From the NCBI RefSeq assembly GCF_905163445.1, contig NC_053202.1, forward strand, positions 11,780,001-11,844,000: DNA of 64,000 nucleotides, given 5' to 3'. Position 1 is the stretch's first letter. Each line of letters begins with the position of its first letter. The stretch comes from Pararge aegeria (Eukaryota > Arthropoda > Insecta > Lepidoptera > Nymphalidae). A program made the translations under genes and the position numbers. Positions 12,179-23,054 of this stretch are shown in pieces. The notes below the pieces were generated by a model. The model was not told the origin of the DNA and ran no database searches. It saw only the letters and a program-made list of their open reading frames with translations.

Positions 12179-12540
12179 AAATTAAAAACGCACATAACTC
12201 CGAAAAGTCAGCGGTGTATGCCGGGGATCGAACTAGTCTCCGCGAAAGGAAAGCCGCCGCCTTAACCACTAGGCTATGACCGCTTACTTTTGTTTTTCAT
12301 TAATAAGTAATAATTGAACCTACAAATTACTTGACAAAGCAACCAATGCTTCGATCAATAAAATATAACAGGACCCTTAGTTCAAGTTTTGCCATTGTTT
12401 TACAAGTCGTTTTCGAGTGCGGAATACTTGAACATCGGAGTAATATGGATCTTGAATGCATTCTGTTAAAGCTCTTATTTGACTACAATTCTATAGCTCC
12501 GGCTTTTGCCAGTAGCCTTAGTACAATCGAGGAGTCGTTT

Positions 12541-13097
12541 TCACTGAAAAAATTCAAAATTAATTTATTTCAAGTAGGTCTAATTTATAAGCACTTTTGA
12601 AACGTCAAGTCAGTCTGTTTGTAGTGACTACCACCGATTCGGAAGGCAGATTCCACTGAGAAGAGCCGGCAAGAAACTCAGCAGATTGCTCTTTTCCAAC
12701 ATCATTTTATAGTTTAAGTTTTTTTAACAATCTTTACAATTTTTCCCTTTTTGTGAGAGATGAGAGCGGAGTGGCTTACTTCCAAGCAGCCTTGTCGTTA
12801 AGGAATTCATCAATCGTGTAGTAACCACTTTTATAAATGTGTTTTAATATATTGTTTAAACTTAGGTAAAGGTAGATCTAATATTACCTCCGATATCATG
12901 TAATAAAAACATATACCCATTCCCGCAAAGGTTTTCCTTACTTTTCTCAGACGATATGCAGATATCACTAATTTATGTCCGTTTCTAGTAAGTCAGCTGT
13001 TTATATCGACTTTTTGTTTAAGTATAAACTTTTTATTTTTTAATTACTTATGTTTTGTTTAATAAAGATTATATTATTATAAGTATATTGCGAGGCT
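12541..13097 (-). mobile_element. LINE-C 3' region (non-LTR, Jockey/CR1-like), minus strand
   Basis: About 550 bp, collinear with 39064-39590. The minus strand carries the reverse-transcriptase C-terminus (IDEFLNDKAAWK motif, frame broken by indels), then a 3' UTR with CCGAATCGGTGG and ACTTGAAATAAATTAA. 5'-truncated, non-functional. Confidence 0.75.
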
Positions 13098-13196
13098 ACT
13101 CTACACTATCAAAGTCAACGTTGGAAAAAGAAAAAAAGTTGCAATATCTTATTTTAAGTAAGTATATATGTTTTGTCTGGTTGGAGGCTTCGGTCA

Positions 13197-13337
13197 CCAC
13201 AATACACACATCGCCATCTAGCCCCAAAGTAAGCGTAGCTTGTGTTATGGGTAATAAGATGACTGATGATTATTTTTATGAATAATATATATAAATACTT
13301 AGAATATAGATATAAACACCCAGCCACTGAAAAACAT
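13197..13337 (-). mobile_element. SINE-A 3' fragment, minus strand
   Basis: Inverted 3' body (CACATCGCCATCTAGCCCC, ACACAAGC inverted as GCTTGTGTTATGGG). The tRNA head is missing. A short SINE-D scrap (TCATACCCCTAACATGTTAG) follows to about 13385. Confidence 0.8.
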
Positions 13338-13389
13338 ATATTATATAACTGTCATACCCCTAACATGTTAGATGGTCCTATCTTCCATT

Positions 13390-14055
13390 TCATTCAAAGC
13401 CTTAACTTGTAACAGAATTTAAAAAAAAAACTAAATTCTCATCACTAAAGGGGCAGTCAATCATAAATGTCAAGTACACAAACAACCCTTTTACTTTCAA
13501 ATAAATCCAAATTAGAATTATGAGAGCGGAAATTAAAACTTCTAAATTCAAATACGAAAACACGTAGAGTCAGGTGCTAGCACTGCGCCATGACTGATTG
13601 GATATTTTTTGCGGCCATAACGATGTCTTTTGACTTAGAGCTCTTTTTTAGTGCACGGGGTGTTTTATACAGTCCTAATTGAGGTGCGGATTCGCTAAGG
13701 ATGCGATTAGGCTGTGATTAATAAAGCGGCGAGGCCCATTCTGTTTTGCCGACTACATTTCCTTTATTCCTTCGAAGAATTAGATGTGACTGCTAATGGA
13801 ATTGCTGCGTAATAAATGATTGGGTTTCCCGCGGAATTGGACGTCAATTATATTTTCAACTGTTATTATAACTTTAGGAATTAGAATCGCGCAAACAAGG
13901 ATGTTCGTTAAGTTTTATTTATGTTTTGGTTATATTGCTTGGCCAAGTTGAGAAAAGATAGAGTAGAGTCAATACTCTATCCAATGCGGGATTGGGACAT
14001 GGAAGAAATTGCAGAAATGAACTTCAAGATCGCTATTGTGTTTTTACTACACTGC
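13390..14055. other. no gene seen; unique block with several TAAT cores
   Basis: 13590-13900 is less AT-rich than its surroundings and contains CTAATTG, GATTAATAA, CTAATGGAATT and GTCAATTATA. These resemble homeodomain sites, making it a possible regulatory block of the nearby homeobox gene. Unproven. Confidence 0.3.
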
Positions 14056-14060
14056 AACTT

Positions 14061-14228
14061 TCATCACCATCATCATATCGACCCATTACAGGCTTCCTTA
14101 CGATGTTTCCCTTCACCATTGCAAGCAAGTGATATTTTCGCATATATCAGAAAAGTTAGAGGTGCGTGCTGGGATTCGAACTCGACCCGCCGAAAGTGAA
14201 GTTGATCACCCACTGAGCTATCACCGCC
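14061..14228 (-). mobile_element. SINE-H, internally deleted, minus strand
   Basis: CATCATCATATCGACCCATT end, short body, then inverted head (CTGGGATTCGAACTCG ... GAGCTATCACCGCC). Confidence 0.8.
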
Positions 14229-14275
14229 TTAAATACCTAATAAAAAAAACTAATTAATTTCACACAATTCCTATC

Positions 14276-14685
14276 ATAAATGTAGGTCTCTCAGAGGCAC
14301 TTACGAAGAGCGTTAAACATATCATATATATTATACATAAGCGTTTAAACATATTATGTTTCCACTATTGTAAGGTGATCGTGATAACTACAAAAGCTAG
14401 GAGAGATCCAAATGTATGCTGGTTTATGCCACACAAACTAAGCCCGGTCAAGTCCACAACATGCTGGTTTATGCCACACAAACTAAGCCCGGTCAAGCCC
14501 ACAACATGCTGGTTTATGCCACACAAACTAAGCCGGGTCAAGCCCACAACACGCTGGTTTATGCCACACAAACTAAGCCGGGTCAAGCCCACAACATGCT
14601 GGTTTATGCCACACAAACTAAGCCGGCTCGAGCCCACAACAAACTTAGTCATTAGGTTTTTTTTTGTTATCACCTAAGTTAGTAA
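14276..14685 (-). mobile_element. LINE-B 3' end carrying an expanded minisatellite
   Basis: Flanks match LINE-B tails elsewhere (CAGAGGCACTTACGAAG ... GTGATCGTGATAACTA on one side, CACAACAAACTTAG ... TTTTTGTTATCACC on the other). The middle is replaced by a 45-bp tandem array. Confidence 0.65.
14416..14640. repeat. minisatellite, five 45-bp units
   Basis: Units start at 14416, 14461, 14506, 14551 and 14596, each reading ATGCTGGTTTATGCCACACA then AACTAAGCC(C/G)GGTCAAG. Because 45 is a multiple of three, several frames stay open and encode repeated peptides on both strands; none is credible as a gene. The part with AAACTAAGCCGGGT derives from the LINE-B tail. Confidence 0.95.
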
Positions 14686-14707
14686 TGGGGGATTATTAGC
14701 CGTTTTA

Positions 14708-14867
14708 ATCAAATAAAATATCACTTGCTTCAACGCTGAAGGAAAACATCGTAGGGAAACCTGCATGCCTGAGGGAGGCCGGCGTGGTGGACTACGGCCT
14801 TAACCTCTTCTTACTGTGGGAGGAGACGGATGCCCTGTAGCCGGTAATAGATCGATATGATAATGAT
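14708..14867 (+). mobile_element. SINE-H, 3' two-thirds
   Basis: ATATCACTTGCTTCAACGC, GAAAACATCGTAGGGAAACC, GGACTACGGCCTTAACC and ATCGATATGATAATGAT follow the family order. The head is absent. Confidence 0.8.
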
Positions 14868-14869
14868 TT

Positions 14870-15660
14870 TTGCATAGCTAATAACGTTCGCTTTATAAAG
14901 CACAATGATTTTCTCCGCTACAATTATTGTAAGATTGCAAAAATGCCATTAATACCTGTTTACTGCCCCACTAATGTGAAGCGCATAAGCACTTACAACA
15001 TGTGGTCCGAGTAATTGTGCTTTTGAAAGAGAATTCCGATGGCCTGACAATGCATAGGCAGTTGAGCGCAGCGTTAACGACCAATTTTTATCTCTGCTTA
15101 TTTTATTATTTTATTAATATCTGCGGTTCACCGCGCCTTTACGGATGATTCACTTTAACAACTCCATGGAGGCAGTACTTGTATCGTCAGACTTCAAAGC
15201 ACGTCAAAAAAAAAACTTGTGTTTTTGGAATTTATTAAAAGCGTCTCCAAACCCTCTTCCAAACAGTGTCTATGGTGAAAAACCTTATTTCTTATGACAG
15301 AGGAGGTCTGTTTCCAGCAGCATATTAATCCATGACAGCATGGTAAAACCTAGCATAATATATAAATTTAATATTTGAAAAAAAAACCCTGGCTATATGA
15401 CATATGTGAATGGCTGGCTGTGTCTGAATATCTGTTAAATTATTTTACTACTCCTTTCATTTTTTTACTTGCATCCGTGCCTAACATAGTCATGAGGGCG
15501 TAGCAATAAGAAACAGTTTGATCCTTATAATTATTACAAATACACGATTTGTGTCTTAGAATTCTAATTGGTGTTAGTAGAAATATATATATATATATAT
15601 ATGTCAAAAAGTTTTATTTGAAATTTTCCAATTTAATTCGCCATTTCAAGGTGGCGGCCA
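14870..15660. other. no gene seen; unique DNA with an (AT)n run
   Basis: (AT)n at about 15583-15602. 15240-15325 resembles the 3' part of SINE-J (GACAGAGGAGGTCTG). Otherwise unrecognised. Confidence 0.4.
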
Positions 15661-15663
15661 TAT

Positions 15664-15760
15664 TGAAGCAAGTGATAGTTATTATAGCTTAAAAAGCACA
15701 TAATTTAGAAAAGTAAAAGGTGCGTGCTGGGATTCGAACTCTGACCTCCGAAACTGAAGT
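15664..15760 (-). mobile_element. SINE-H 5' part, minus strand
   Basis: TTGAAGCAAGTGATAG, GCACATAATTTAGAAAAGT and the inverted B box GGGATTCGAACTC. Truncated on both sides. Confidence 0.7.
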
Positions 15761-15781
15761 ATCGCTTAATAACAGTAAATA

Positions 15782-15960
15782 CTACAAGTAGTCATTGATG
15801 TAAACTGTAGTGATTTTTGACAGCTTTTTTGAATATATAACAAGTGATGAAGACTGCCATATGTCTATTGGGAGCGCATTCCACACTTCCACTGTAAACG
15901 AGTGCTTGTAGAGTGTTGTGTCTGTAAACTTTAAAAAAAAAATACTCAAATTGTTTACGT
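15782..15960 (-). pseudogene. reverse-transcriptase C-terminal remnant of a non-LTR element
   Basis: The minus strand encodes YKHSFTVEVWNALPIDI, which matches the 'HSFTV..WNALP' signature near the end of insect Jockey/R1-like reverse transcriptases. Only about 45 residues survive, without catalytic motifs. Confidence 0.6.
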
Positions 15961-15964
15961 AGTA

Positions 15965-16640
15965 CCATCGAAAACCAATTGCAATTACATACACTAAACT
16001 ATTTAAAAAACTGCGTCGTTATTTTTACGTTTTACCATACACCGATAACAAACATCGTTCCGTTTAAAAAGGCGGCGTACATTAACAAGTTAATTACAAA
16101 AAACAATTACGCCAGTAACACGATTTCAGAGCATAGCAAAGAAATTATGTAGATAATCTTGGAAATAGGACAAAGTTGCCAATAGATAACATTGCTCTAT
16201 TGTTTCGGTTATTCTCTCATTTCCGTTTCATTTTAACTGCGAATGGATAAGTTAGTAACTTTGAAATTGGTGTGATTTTAGAGTTTTATTTACTATTGGC
16301 TGTTGCACGCGACTTTGTCCGCGTTTTTAAAACATATTTTAAAGTTGTGTATTCTTCTAAAAAAATCGGGTGTACTTAGTTTTAAAAAATAACTTTTACA
16401 ATTAAGTGTATCTCTAAACTTAACTTTTTTTTTAGATGTAGTTTTTATTTTTTATTTAACTCGCGTTAACTTCTACATGAAGTGTCCGATTGGAATGAAT
16501 TAAATAGTATTTTACTGCTATATAAATATTCTTAATGATAAAGCTATTTATTTCAATAAGAATTAATACTGCGATACTAATATAACCCACTTTTGTTTCT
16601 ACCGGAGGTCTAATAATATTTAAGAAAGATTCTATATTCA
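15965..16640. other. no gene seen
   Basis: AT-rich unique DNA; no exon or repeat family recognised. Confidence 0.35.
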
Positions 16641-16687
16641 GATAGAATTATTCAGTGGCGTGCATATAGGAAAGGGTATGCAGATAA

Positions 16688-17145
16688 AAAAAAAAATAGT
16701 TTATTTCGGTAAGAAACAAAGTGGCATCAATATATCGCTGAAGCCTTCTTTTAAGAGTAGTATTACTACCCCTGTGTCAGAAGACTCCGCTCTTCCATTA
16801 CAATTAAAATAAACTTAACACTAAAATGAAGGTAGGTAAACAAACAAAACAAGAGATACAATGATATACAAAAGGACAGACATGTTATAAAGAAATTTAA
16901 ATGATAATAAAAAAAAAAAATAACAACCTATAATATACAAAATAAGTATGCGTGTTTCTGTGCTGTGTATGTTTGTGTGTGTGTGTGTGTATGTGTGTGT
17001 GTATGTGTGTGTATGTCTGTGTGTGTGTGTCTGTATGTTTGTGGTGCGTGATCAAAGTTTGTGTAAGACAGAATTTGTGAAAATTCACGACTGATAAATT
17101 CAATTTTATATAAAACGTTCTAATAAAGATTCCACCTCATCATAA
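16688..17145. mobile_element. unclassified insert inside MITE-G, with microsatellite
   Basis: Begins with an A run, contains TAGTTTATTTCGGTAAGAAA and a T/A-rich body, and includes the GT-rich microsatellite at 16971-17045. Retroposon-like, but the family is not recognised. Confidence 0.45.
16971..17045. repeat. (TG)n-type microsatellite
   Basis: Imperfect TG/TATG/TCTG repeat about 75 bp long. Confidence 0.95.
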
Positions 17146-17309
17146 TTTATGATATAAAATGAAGAAAATCTCCAATACCAGTTATAAATACTGAATTGTC
17201 GGCTTGTTATAACTCTTACAATGCCTATCCTTAACTTCTTTATAAAACGTACTGAAGGTTTTCTTTATTTTTATCACCTGTGCATACCCTCTATGGACGC
17301 CATTGGATA

Positions 17310-18385
17310 TATTCCCTCGCGGATTTTTTGTAGGTCATAATGAGTACTTTAATTATGTAGTACATGTTTTTTATGTTTCGCCAATAGTTTTCTCAGCGCA
17401 AGCCAAGTAATGGATTTTATTGAAAAAAAAAAATTCTACTTCGTCGGTAAAACAGTCTTAGCGAATTTTCTCCAAATAAATTAAATTAAACTAAATAAAT
17501 GTGAAACCCTTTTAACTATCATTATAAATTCGAGTCTTTAATTTACGATTACTTTCGAAGCATAAATAATTTCGAACGAAATAATTATAAACTCACGCCG
17601 CGCCGGTAAAACAGTCTTAGTCAATGATCGCCTTTTAACACTGTTTCTAAATCCATATCTATAATTTACGATTACTCTATAAGGAAATCGATTTCCAGAT
17701 AACTTTAAGAATACTCTTAATATTTAAAATGAATAATGAAAGTCCTTAGAGAAGAGAATTAACTTTTTACGTTAAATTATATACATTCGCTGTATTGCTG
17801 TCGAAAGCAGATATGCGTCGAAATATTTTTTTAAAGATACATCAATAGATACCTATTAGTTATCTCAATGACATTATATACATTGTAACTGATTGGTATT
17901 TAAAAAAGAGAGATTTCAACGAAGAGCCCGTATTTGTGCTCGTTAAACTGAAGTCCTGGGTGTGTTTTTATTAGGTTCTTTTACGACGGAAGAGTTACAT
18001 TTTAGCGCTGCGGGCTCTTTATTGCCATAGACTGGAATTGTCGGCGACTGACATCGTTCTAGTCGCTGGACTGAGTTAATTCCAGTGCTGGACTCGTCTG
18101 AACTATAGGTCAATAGAGGCAGTTGCAGTCAGAAGAAGCTCTTTTTATTTATTTAAGGGACAATCAACAGGTTACAACAACAACTCTTAAAACTAAACAA
18201 AAAATGAATAAACATATAAATGTAATATTGTAGACCCACATAAGACTAAGAGTGCCACAACTTGCGAATACAAAACAATTCTGTCAGTTAGAAGGTTATT
18301 TAAATACATTTTCAAGTTTTCTTTAGAATCGTAGATATTTTTAACAAATGCTTTTGATAATTATTATGTTTACAAGCTTATAAAA
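17310..18385. other. no gene seen; unique DNA
   Basis: 17960-18130 is GC-richer than its neighbours and free of recognised repeats. It contains GAATTGTCGGCGACTGAC and two TGGACT/TGGAAT-type repeats; a possible regulatory block near the homeobox exon. Confidence 0.3.
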
Positions 18386-18401
18386 CTATAAGATACTGAC
18401 G

Positions 18402-18666
18402 GCCGACTGGCGCAGTGGGCAGCGACCCTGCTTTCTGAGTCCAAGGCCGTAGGTTCGATTCCCACAACTGGAAAATGTTTGTGTGATGAGCATAAGTGTT
18501 TTTCAGTGTCTGGGTGTTTATATGTATTTTCTAAATATTTATTTATATATAATTCCTAAAAATATTCATCAGTCATCTTAGTACCCATAACACAAGCTAC
18601 GCTTACTTTGGGGCTAGGTGGCGATGTGTGTATTGTCGTAGTATATTTATTTATTTATTTATTTAT
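18402..18666 (+). mobile_element. SINE-A, full length with perfect 16-bp target-site duplication
   Basis: A box CTGGCGCAGTGGGCAGC and B box GGTTCGATTCC, full body, and a TATTTATTTATTTATTTA terminus. ACTATAAGATACTGAC flanks it at 18386-18401 and 18667-18682. Likely a young insertion; it lies about 1.3 kb upstream of the first ladybird exon. Confidence 0.95.
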
Positions 18667-18682
18667 ACTATAAGATACTGAC

Positions 18683-19228
18683 AAACGCTGCGAAAGTATG
18701 CTACGAAAATAAACGGCATGAATAAAAAATCTCAATTATTTCAGGAGCCTAGTTTATTTGATTTTAAATTACTGCTTGATTGTGTTCTGATTTGATGGTA
18801 TCACATCGTTCTGAGACAAGGGAACGTTTGTAACCCTCACAGCTATAGTTTAAAGTTTACGGGTTTAGTTAGAATGTAAAATTACTAAAAATAGACTTGG
18901 TAAATAACGACCTAAATCTTAGGTTACTGGACTGGAATGCGACTGGAATAGTGTGAATCGACCTTTACGATAGACTGGAATTATGTTTTAGTACCTGATA
19001 ACAAGTTTGGAGTGTTGTTGTTGGTTTCCACTTTCCTACTTACGGTGTAATATAGACATAAAACCTTATATTTTATTGTCTCTTTTATTAGGTGACCTTT
19101 TATTAATATAACTGTTTCGTCCACTGATGTCGTTTAAATCTTTTCCTCGACAAAATAAGACTTTTTAGTTTGACAAATTTCCATGTAGATTGGGTACTCT
19201 GTTTAATATATTTAATAAAATTATAATT
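18683..19228. other. no gene seen
   Basis: Unique AT-rich DNA, probably intron of the homeobox gene. Confidence 0.35.
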
Positions 19229-19230
19229 TT

Positions 19231-19560
19231 CAACTGTCTCGTTGGATAAGCGGTTCGCATGTTCGAGGTCCTGGGTTCAAATCTCGGGTTGGACGAAAAA
19301 TTGTTGGGGATTGTGTTTTTACTGTGAAATAATTTTCAGTACTTGGAAATAGGTGGTTTCAACCCCCGTGCCTCGAAGAGCTCATTAAGCTGCCGGCGCC
19401 CGTTATTACCACTTAATTGTAATAATAGTCGTTAAAGCCCACCAACCCACATTGAAGCAGCAAGGTATTTGATGCTTTAAAACCGCCTCTTCTATGAGAG
19501 AGGAGGTCTATGTTAGACTGTGGGTTGTGAAAGTGCAACTGATGACGAAGATATCATTTT
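19231..19560 (+). mobile_element. SINE-J, tRNA-derived
   Basis: Head GTCTCGTTGGATAAGCGGTT (A box) and GGTCCTGGGTTCAAATCTCG (B box), then a body with CCCGTGCCTCGAAGAGC, CCACCAACCCACATTG and GAGAGGAGGTCTATG. Distinct from the other SINEs here. Confidence 0.75.
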
Positions 19561-19916
19561 CATAAACACGAAATAATTATATATTTAATTTGAACATGAT
19601 AATTGAAATCGGTAATTTAAAATAGTAGTTATGTATTAGATAGATTATTATTATTAATTTCAGGCATATTTTTTTTTATTTGTCCCAGTGGATTAGGAAG
19701 ATACAACCCAAAATAAATTTACCCCAATGTCGAATGGACCGGTCGTACGGAATATGATGCTAGTGACGAATCGCTCCGTGTATAAAGACCTTAATAAATA
19801 TTGAACTTTTGACCATCTGGAGCTAGCTATGCCGGGTAGTTATATTATATAGCTCTAGTTTTTCCTTGAACCCAACTTTTGATTAGCCATATAAATAAAT
19901 ATATGTCTATAGATAA

Positions 19917-19942
19917 CTAACCGAAACATTCCCTTGTTCCAG
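19917..19942 (+). promoter_or_regulatory. 3' splice site (branch region and acceptor) of ladybird copy 1
   Basis: A CTAAC branch-like motif lies at about 19918, followed by a pyrimidine-rich stretch and AG at 19941-19942. The same arrangement (CTAAC, AAACATT, pyrimidines, CCAG) precedes copy 2 at 27600-27625. This shows the duplicated block includes intron sequence. Confidence 0.8.
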
Positions 19943-20334
19943 ATGGTCAGTCGAATCACTTGAACCTCTTCAACTCCCGACCGCAGGCGAAGAAGAAGCG
20001 GAAGTCACGAACAGCGTTCACAAACCACCAGATCTTCGAGCTGGAGAAGCGGTTCCTATACCAGAAGTACCTATCACCGGCTGACAGAGATGAGATCGCC
20101 AGTTCCTTGGGTCTATCAAACGCTCAAGTGATCACGTGGTTCCAAAACCGACGAGCGAAATTAAAGAGGGATATGGAAGAGCTGAAGAAAGATGTGGAAA
20201 GCGCTAAAGTCCTCTCAGCTCACAAGAGTTTCCTCGAAAACGTCACAGATTTGGGGATACTGAAGAAAAAAGCTATGAGTATAGGCGCCAGTGAGGAGGC
20301 TGCGACGAATTTAGTCGTAAACGCGTCTAAATGA
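19943..20334 (+). CDS. lb (lbe/lbl; LBX): ladybird/LBX-class homeobox gene, 3'-terminal coding exon (copy 1)
   Basis: Terminal exon of a DNA-binding transcription factor. In flies ladybird patterns muscle, heart and epidermis. The exon follows a polypyrimidine acceptor ending in AG at 19941-19942, and the frame enters in phase 1 (split codon, then GQSNHLNLFNSRPQ). The homeodomain is at 19996-20175. It has R5, helix 3 QVITWFQNRRAK with T47, Q50, N51 and R53, and the LBX signature FTNHQIFELEKRFLYQKYLS. A tail follows with DVESAKVLSAHKSFLE and a stop at 20332-20334. The intron sits at the D|G junction just before the homeodomain, as in LBX genes generally. The first in-frame TTG at 19960 is not a start, because the reading frame is open back to the acceptor. 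The N-terminal exon was not found, so this is a partial gene. Class assignment is firm; the choice between lbe and lbl is not. Confidence 0.95.
19996..20175 (+). other. homeodomain (60 residues) of ladybird copy 1
   Basis: Full 60-residue homeodomain beginning KRKSRTAF and ending RAKLKRDM. Recognition helix residues T47, Q50, N51 and R53 are all present, so sequence-specific binding to TAAT-like sites is expected. T47 is typical of the LBX/TLX part of the NK cluster. Confidence 0.95.
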
Positions 20335-21500
20335 AACGAGGCGGCGCGTGCAATCGCGCCAGACGTCGCCTACGATCGACGACTACTCGATTACTAATCG
20401 TTCACATTTCCATCGATACACGAACTATGTGTGAAATGTTACATAAACTTTGGTTCTAAAAAAGTCGATGCTATCGATATAGAACCTCTCGATTACCTAT
20501 TAGTGTTTAACAAGTGGACCTAAGTGATTAAACTAGTGTTTCTATCTTCACTAAATCTAGTAAAGCTGTTAGTTCGGTTGTATACAAATCACTGAAGTAA
20601 ACTAAACTGGCAGGTCTTTTATCTATACTTAATATCATAAAGAAGTAAAGTTTGTGCGGTTGTAGAGGATAATCTCTGGATCGGCTGAACAGATTTTGAA
20701 AATACTTTTTGTGTTGGATTGCCCATTTATCAAGGAAGGCTATAGGCTATATAACACCACGCTACGACCAATAGGAGCGGAGCATCAATGAAAAATGTGA
20801 GCTTTTAAGAGCTTCCGATGCACGCGATCCCATGTTCGTAAGAACTAATAATAAAGATGTAAGAAAATAACTCATAAAAGAAAACACAATAAGTCAGAGT
20901 TTATTTATTTTGAAAGGTATTTTTACAGACCTTTAAGGTAGGTACCTATTAGGCTTTCCATTATCTTCACATTTTGGTACCTAACTATTCAGTAACTATT
21001 CGATAACTAAAATCTCAAGCTTAATTCCAAATTATAAGAATATCCATTATCATTGAGTTATAAAATAATAAACTAGTTTTTTTATTTTATATTTATAATA
21101 ATTTCATTAATGGATCTTTGTTGTCTGATTATAGATTTATTTGTCTTATGAGTTTTATTTATTTATAAATAATAGATAATAATAACTACATATTCAAATT
21201 CCATTCAAAATTAATGTAGGTACTTCAAGTAGGTTTTCCTTAGAAAGTCTATATAGAGTTCATTACAATGAGCTTTGGACTTAACATTTTAGTTTCGTTT
21301 AGAGATTTGTGTAAACCTGTATTGACTTCAATGTATTTTATAACACCTAATTAATGTTATATTGTAAATATATTAGTTTCGAATACGGTATTTGTTTGTA
21401 CAAAAAAAAATAGGTGATGATGCTTCGTTCGATTAAATGTGATAGTTTCTATTTAAGTACTTAAATATTTTATAATAAAAATATATTCCTAAATTATTTA
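20335..21500 (+). other. putative 3' UTR and downstream region of ladybird copy 1
   Basis: The sequence after the stop starts GC-rich, with a small hairpin (GGCGCG/CGCGCC, 20342-20360), then becomes AT-rich. Candidate poly(A) signals AATAAA occur at 20850 and 21474. The first lies beside a retroelement remnant at about 20643-20840 (the GGAAGGCTATAGGCTATATA type, also at 25735-25950), so the UTR end is uncertain. Confidence 0.4.
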
Positions 21501-23050
21501 TTGTGGGTTGTATAATGTATTGACTGGCATTTAGACTTACTCAGTCAATATTATATTTAGTAAAATTAAGTTAAATATTTCGGTTTATGTTCAGACAAAT
21601 TTTCACCATCGCCGTTATAAAATATAACTTGACTAGTTTAGGCAGGAAACAGAAATTGCATCCTTCGACTGACAACCTGCCAAAGCTTGGCAACCATGCA
21701 AAGGAGAAGTTTACCCCTCTTTGACATTAGGCACACTCACCTTTATTATTTTGATGATACTTCCATACACGCGCCGATACTAGGAGAGTGGATGAAACAG
21801 TGAGAGTGGGATATAATTTTGACATTTCGCCGTGGACACAATGTTATAAAACCCCGCACGGATTCTCAAAACTCGGTTGATATGTTAAGGTTGCGCTTTC
21901 CACGCGTTACATGCAAACATAAAACACATCAGAACACAGTTTATTGTTCTATACTAAGTACACGTTTCGATGTTTTACTTTACTGATACCCAGTATTTTA
22001 ATAATCAGTGAATGTTAATCAACTATGAAATAAAGTAAGTCGGCTTCCCGCTGTATACCGCATAAGCAGTTCAAAAGGCTTCTTGCAACTTCTGTTGTAC
22101 CTATTCGAACTAGATAAGTCGTCCAAATTGGTTCAGCTGTTGCTGCGGCATAAAGTACCCTACATTACTCATTGCAAAGTTCTGTATTTGCCAGTGAAAG
22201 TTACGTAGAAATTACTTCAACTGTAGCTACAAAGACGGTCCAAAATTTTAAAGCGCATATTTCGGCTATACTTTCTTTTAAATATTATTATTACATCGCA
22301 ATTTTATTAGAAATAACATACGGACCTTTATAATTCATTCATTTGTATGGAAGATGCGAAAATAATTGCAAACATAAGTATTTCCATTGCGGTCTTGATT
22401 GCTAAATCATCATTTCAAATAACTTTATTTCGTTTAAATGTAATGATTTGATTTGCTCTAATTACTTCAGAAGTGTAGAACCGAATAATTATTTGCAACT
22501 TTTTTCTGTTAAAACATCGTGCTTCTCAGAACTATGTTCCGTAAATGAGAAGAGTAAAAGCTTTTTTTTATAAACAACGGTTTGTTGCTTCTCAAACCTT
22601 TGTGATGCGACCTGTGTCTATGGTACTGTTAAGTTTCGCAATAATGTGCAATACTATTTTATCTATATAATAAACGAATAGTTACAATCCCAGTATGCCA
22701 GTGAATGCCTAGGTGTATATAATACGTATATAATTGTTGTATAGTTTAGGTGTAGAAATCATTATTTGATTGCGTAGTTAATAATATAAATTACTTACAG
22801 AGTTATTGAGGTGTATAGAGTAATTTAATGTTTAATTACTTGGTTGGCTTATGATTGGACTAGGGTTGTCAACTTTCTTGCTCTACAATAAATATCATAG
22901 ATTTACTTTCTTTTGATATTTTGTTCTGGGTATAACAATACCTCATATAACAATAAATTTGATTTGAATTTGACTTCACAAAATACCTACGTTTCTTATT
23001 TACACATTTTTGTGTCATGCAGGTCAAAGTCAATGTTTATTTATTATAAG
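21500..23050. other. no gene seen; unique DNA with one small repeat scrap
   Basis: 21670-21725 contains CCTGCCAAAGCTTGGCAAC and GAGAAGTTTACCCC, a scrap shared with about 24243, 54150 and 55680. Otherwise no exon or repeat identified. Confidence 0.35.
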
Positions 23051-23054
23051 AGAT

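Larger units (their letters stand above)
11571..12284 (-). mobile_element. SINE-H, minus strand, split by a SINE-A insertion
   Basis: The 3' half is at 11571-11800 and the tRNA head at about 12180-12284 (GGGATCGAACTAGTCTCCGC ... ACTAGGCTATGACCGC). The two halves join logically once 11810-12178 is removed. Confidence 0.8.
16653..17305. mobile_element. hAT-like MITE-G split by a retroposed insert
   Basis: Left terminus CAGTGGCGTGCATATAGG at 16653 and right terminus CTCTATGGACGCCATTG ending at 17305. The element body resumes at about 17149 (GATATAAAATGAAGAAAATC). Flanks GAATTATT and GATATATT (6 of 8 identical) could be an eroded 8-bp target duplication. Confidence 0.7.

Noticed and set aside
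14416..14640. CRISPR-like regular repeats
   Set aside because: The 45-bp units are contiguous without unique spacers, and the genome is eukaryotic. It is a minisatellite.
18399..18480. Candidate tRNA genes (also at 7.1, 11.8, 19.2, 29.8, 32.7, 35.4, 40.2 and 42.8 kb)
   Set aside because: A and B boxes are present, but these are heads of SINEs with common bodies and tails. The cloverleaf arms are not fully paired, so they are not called as tRNA genes.
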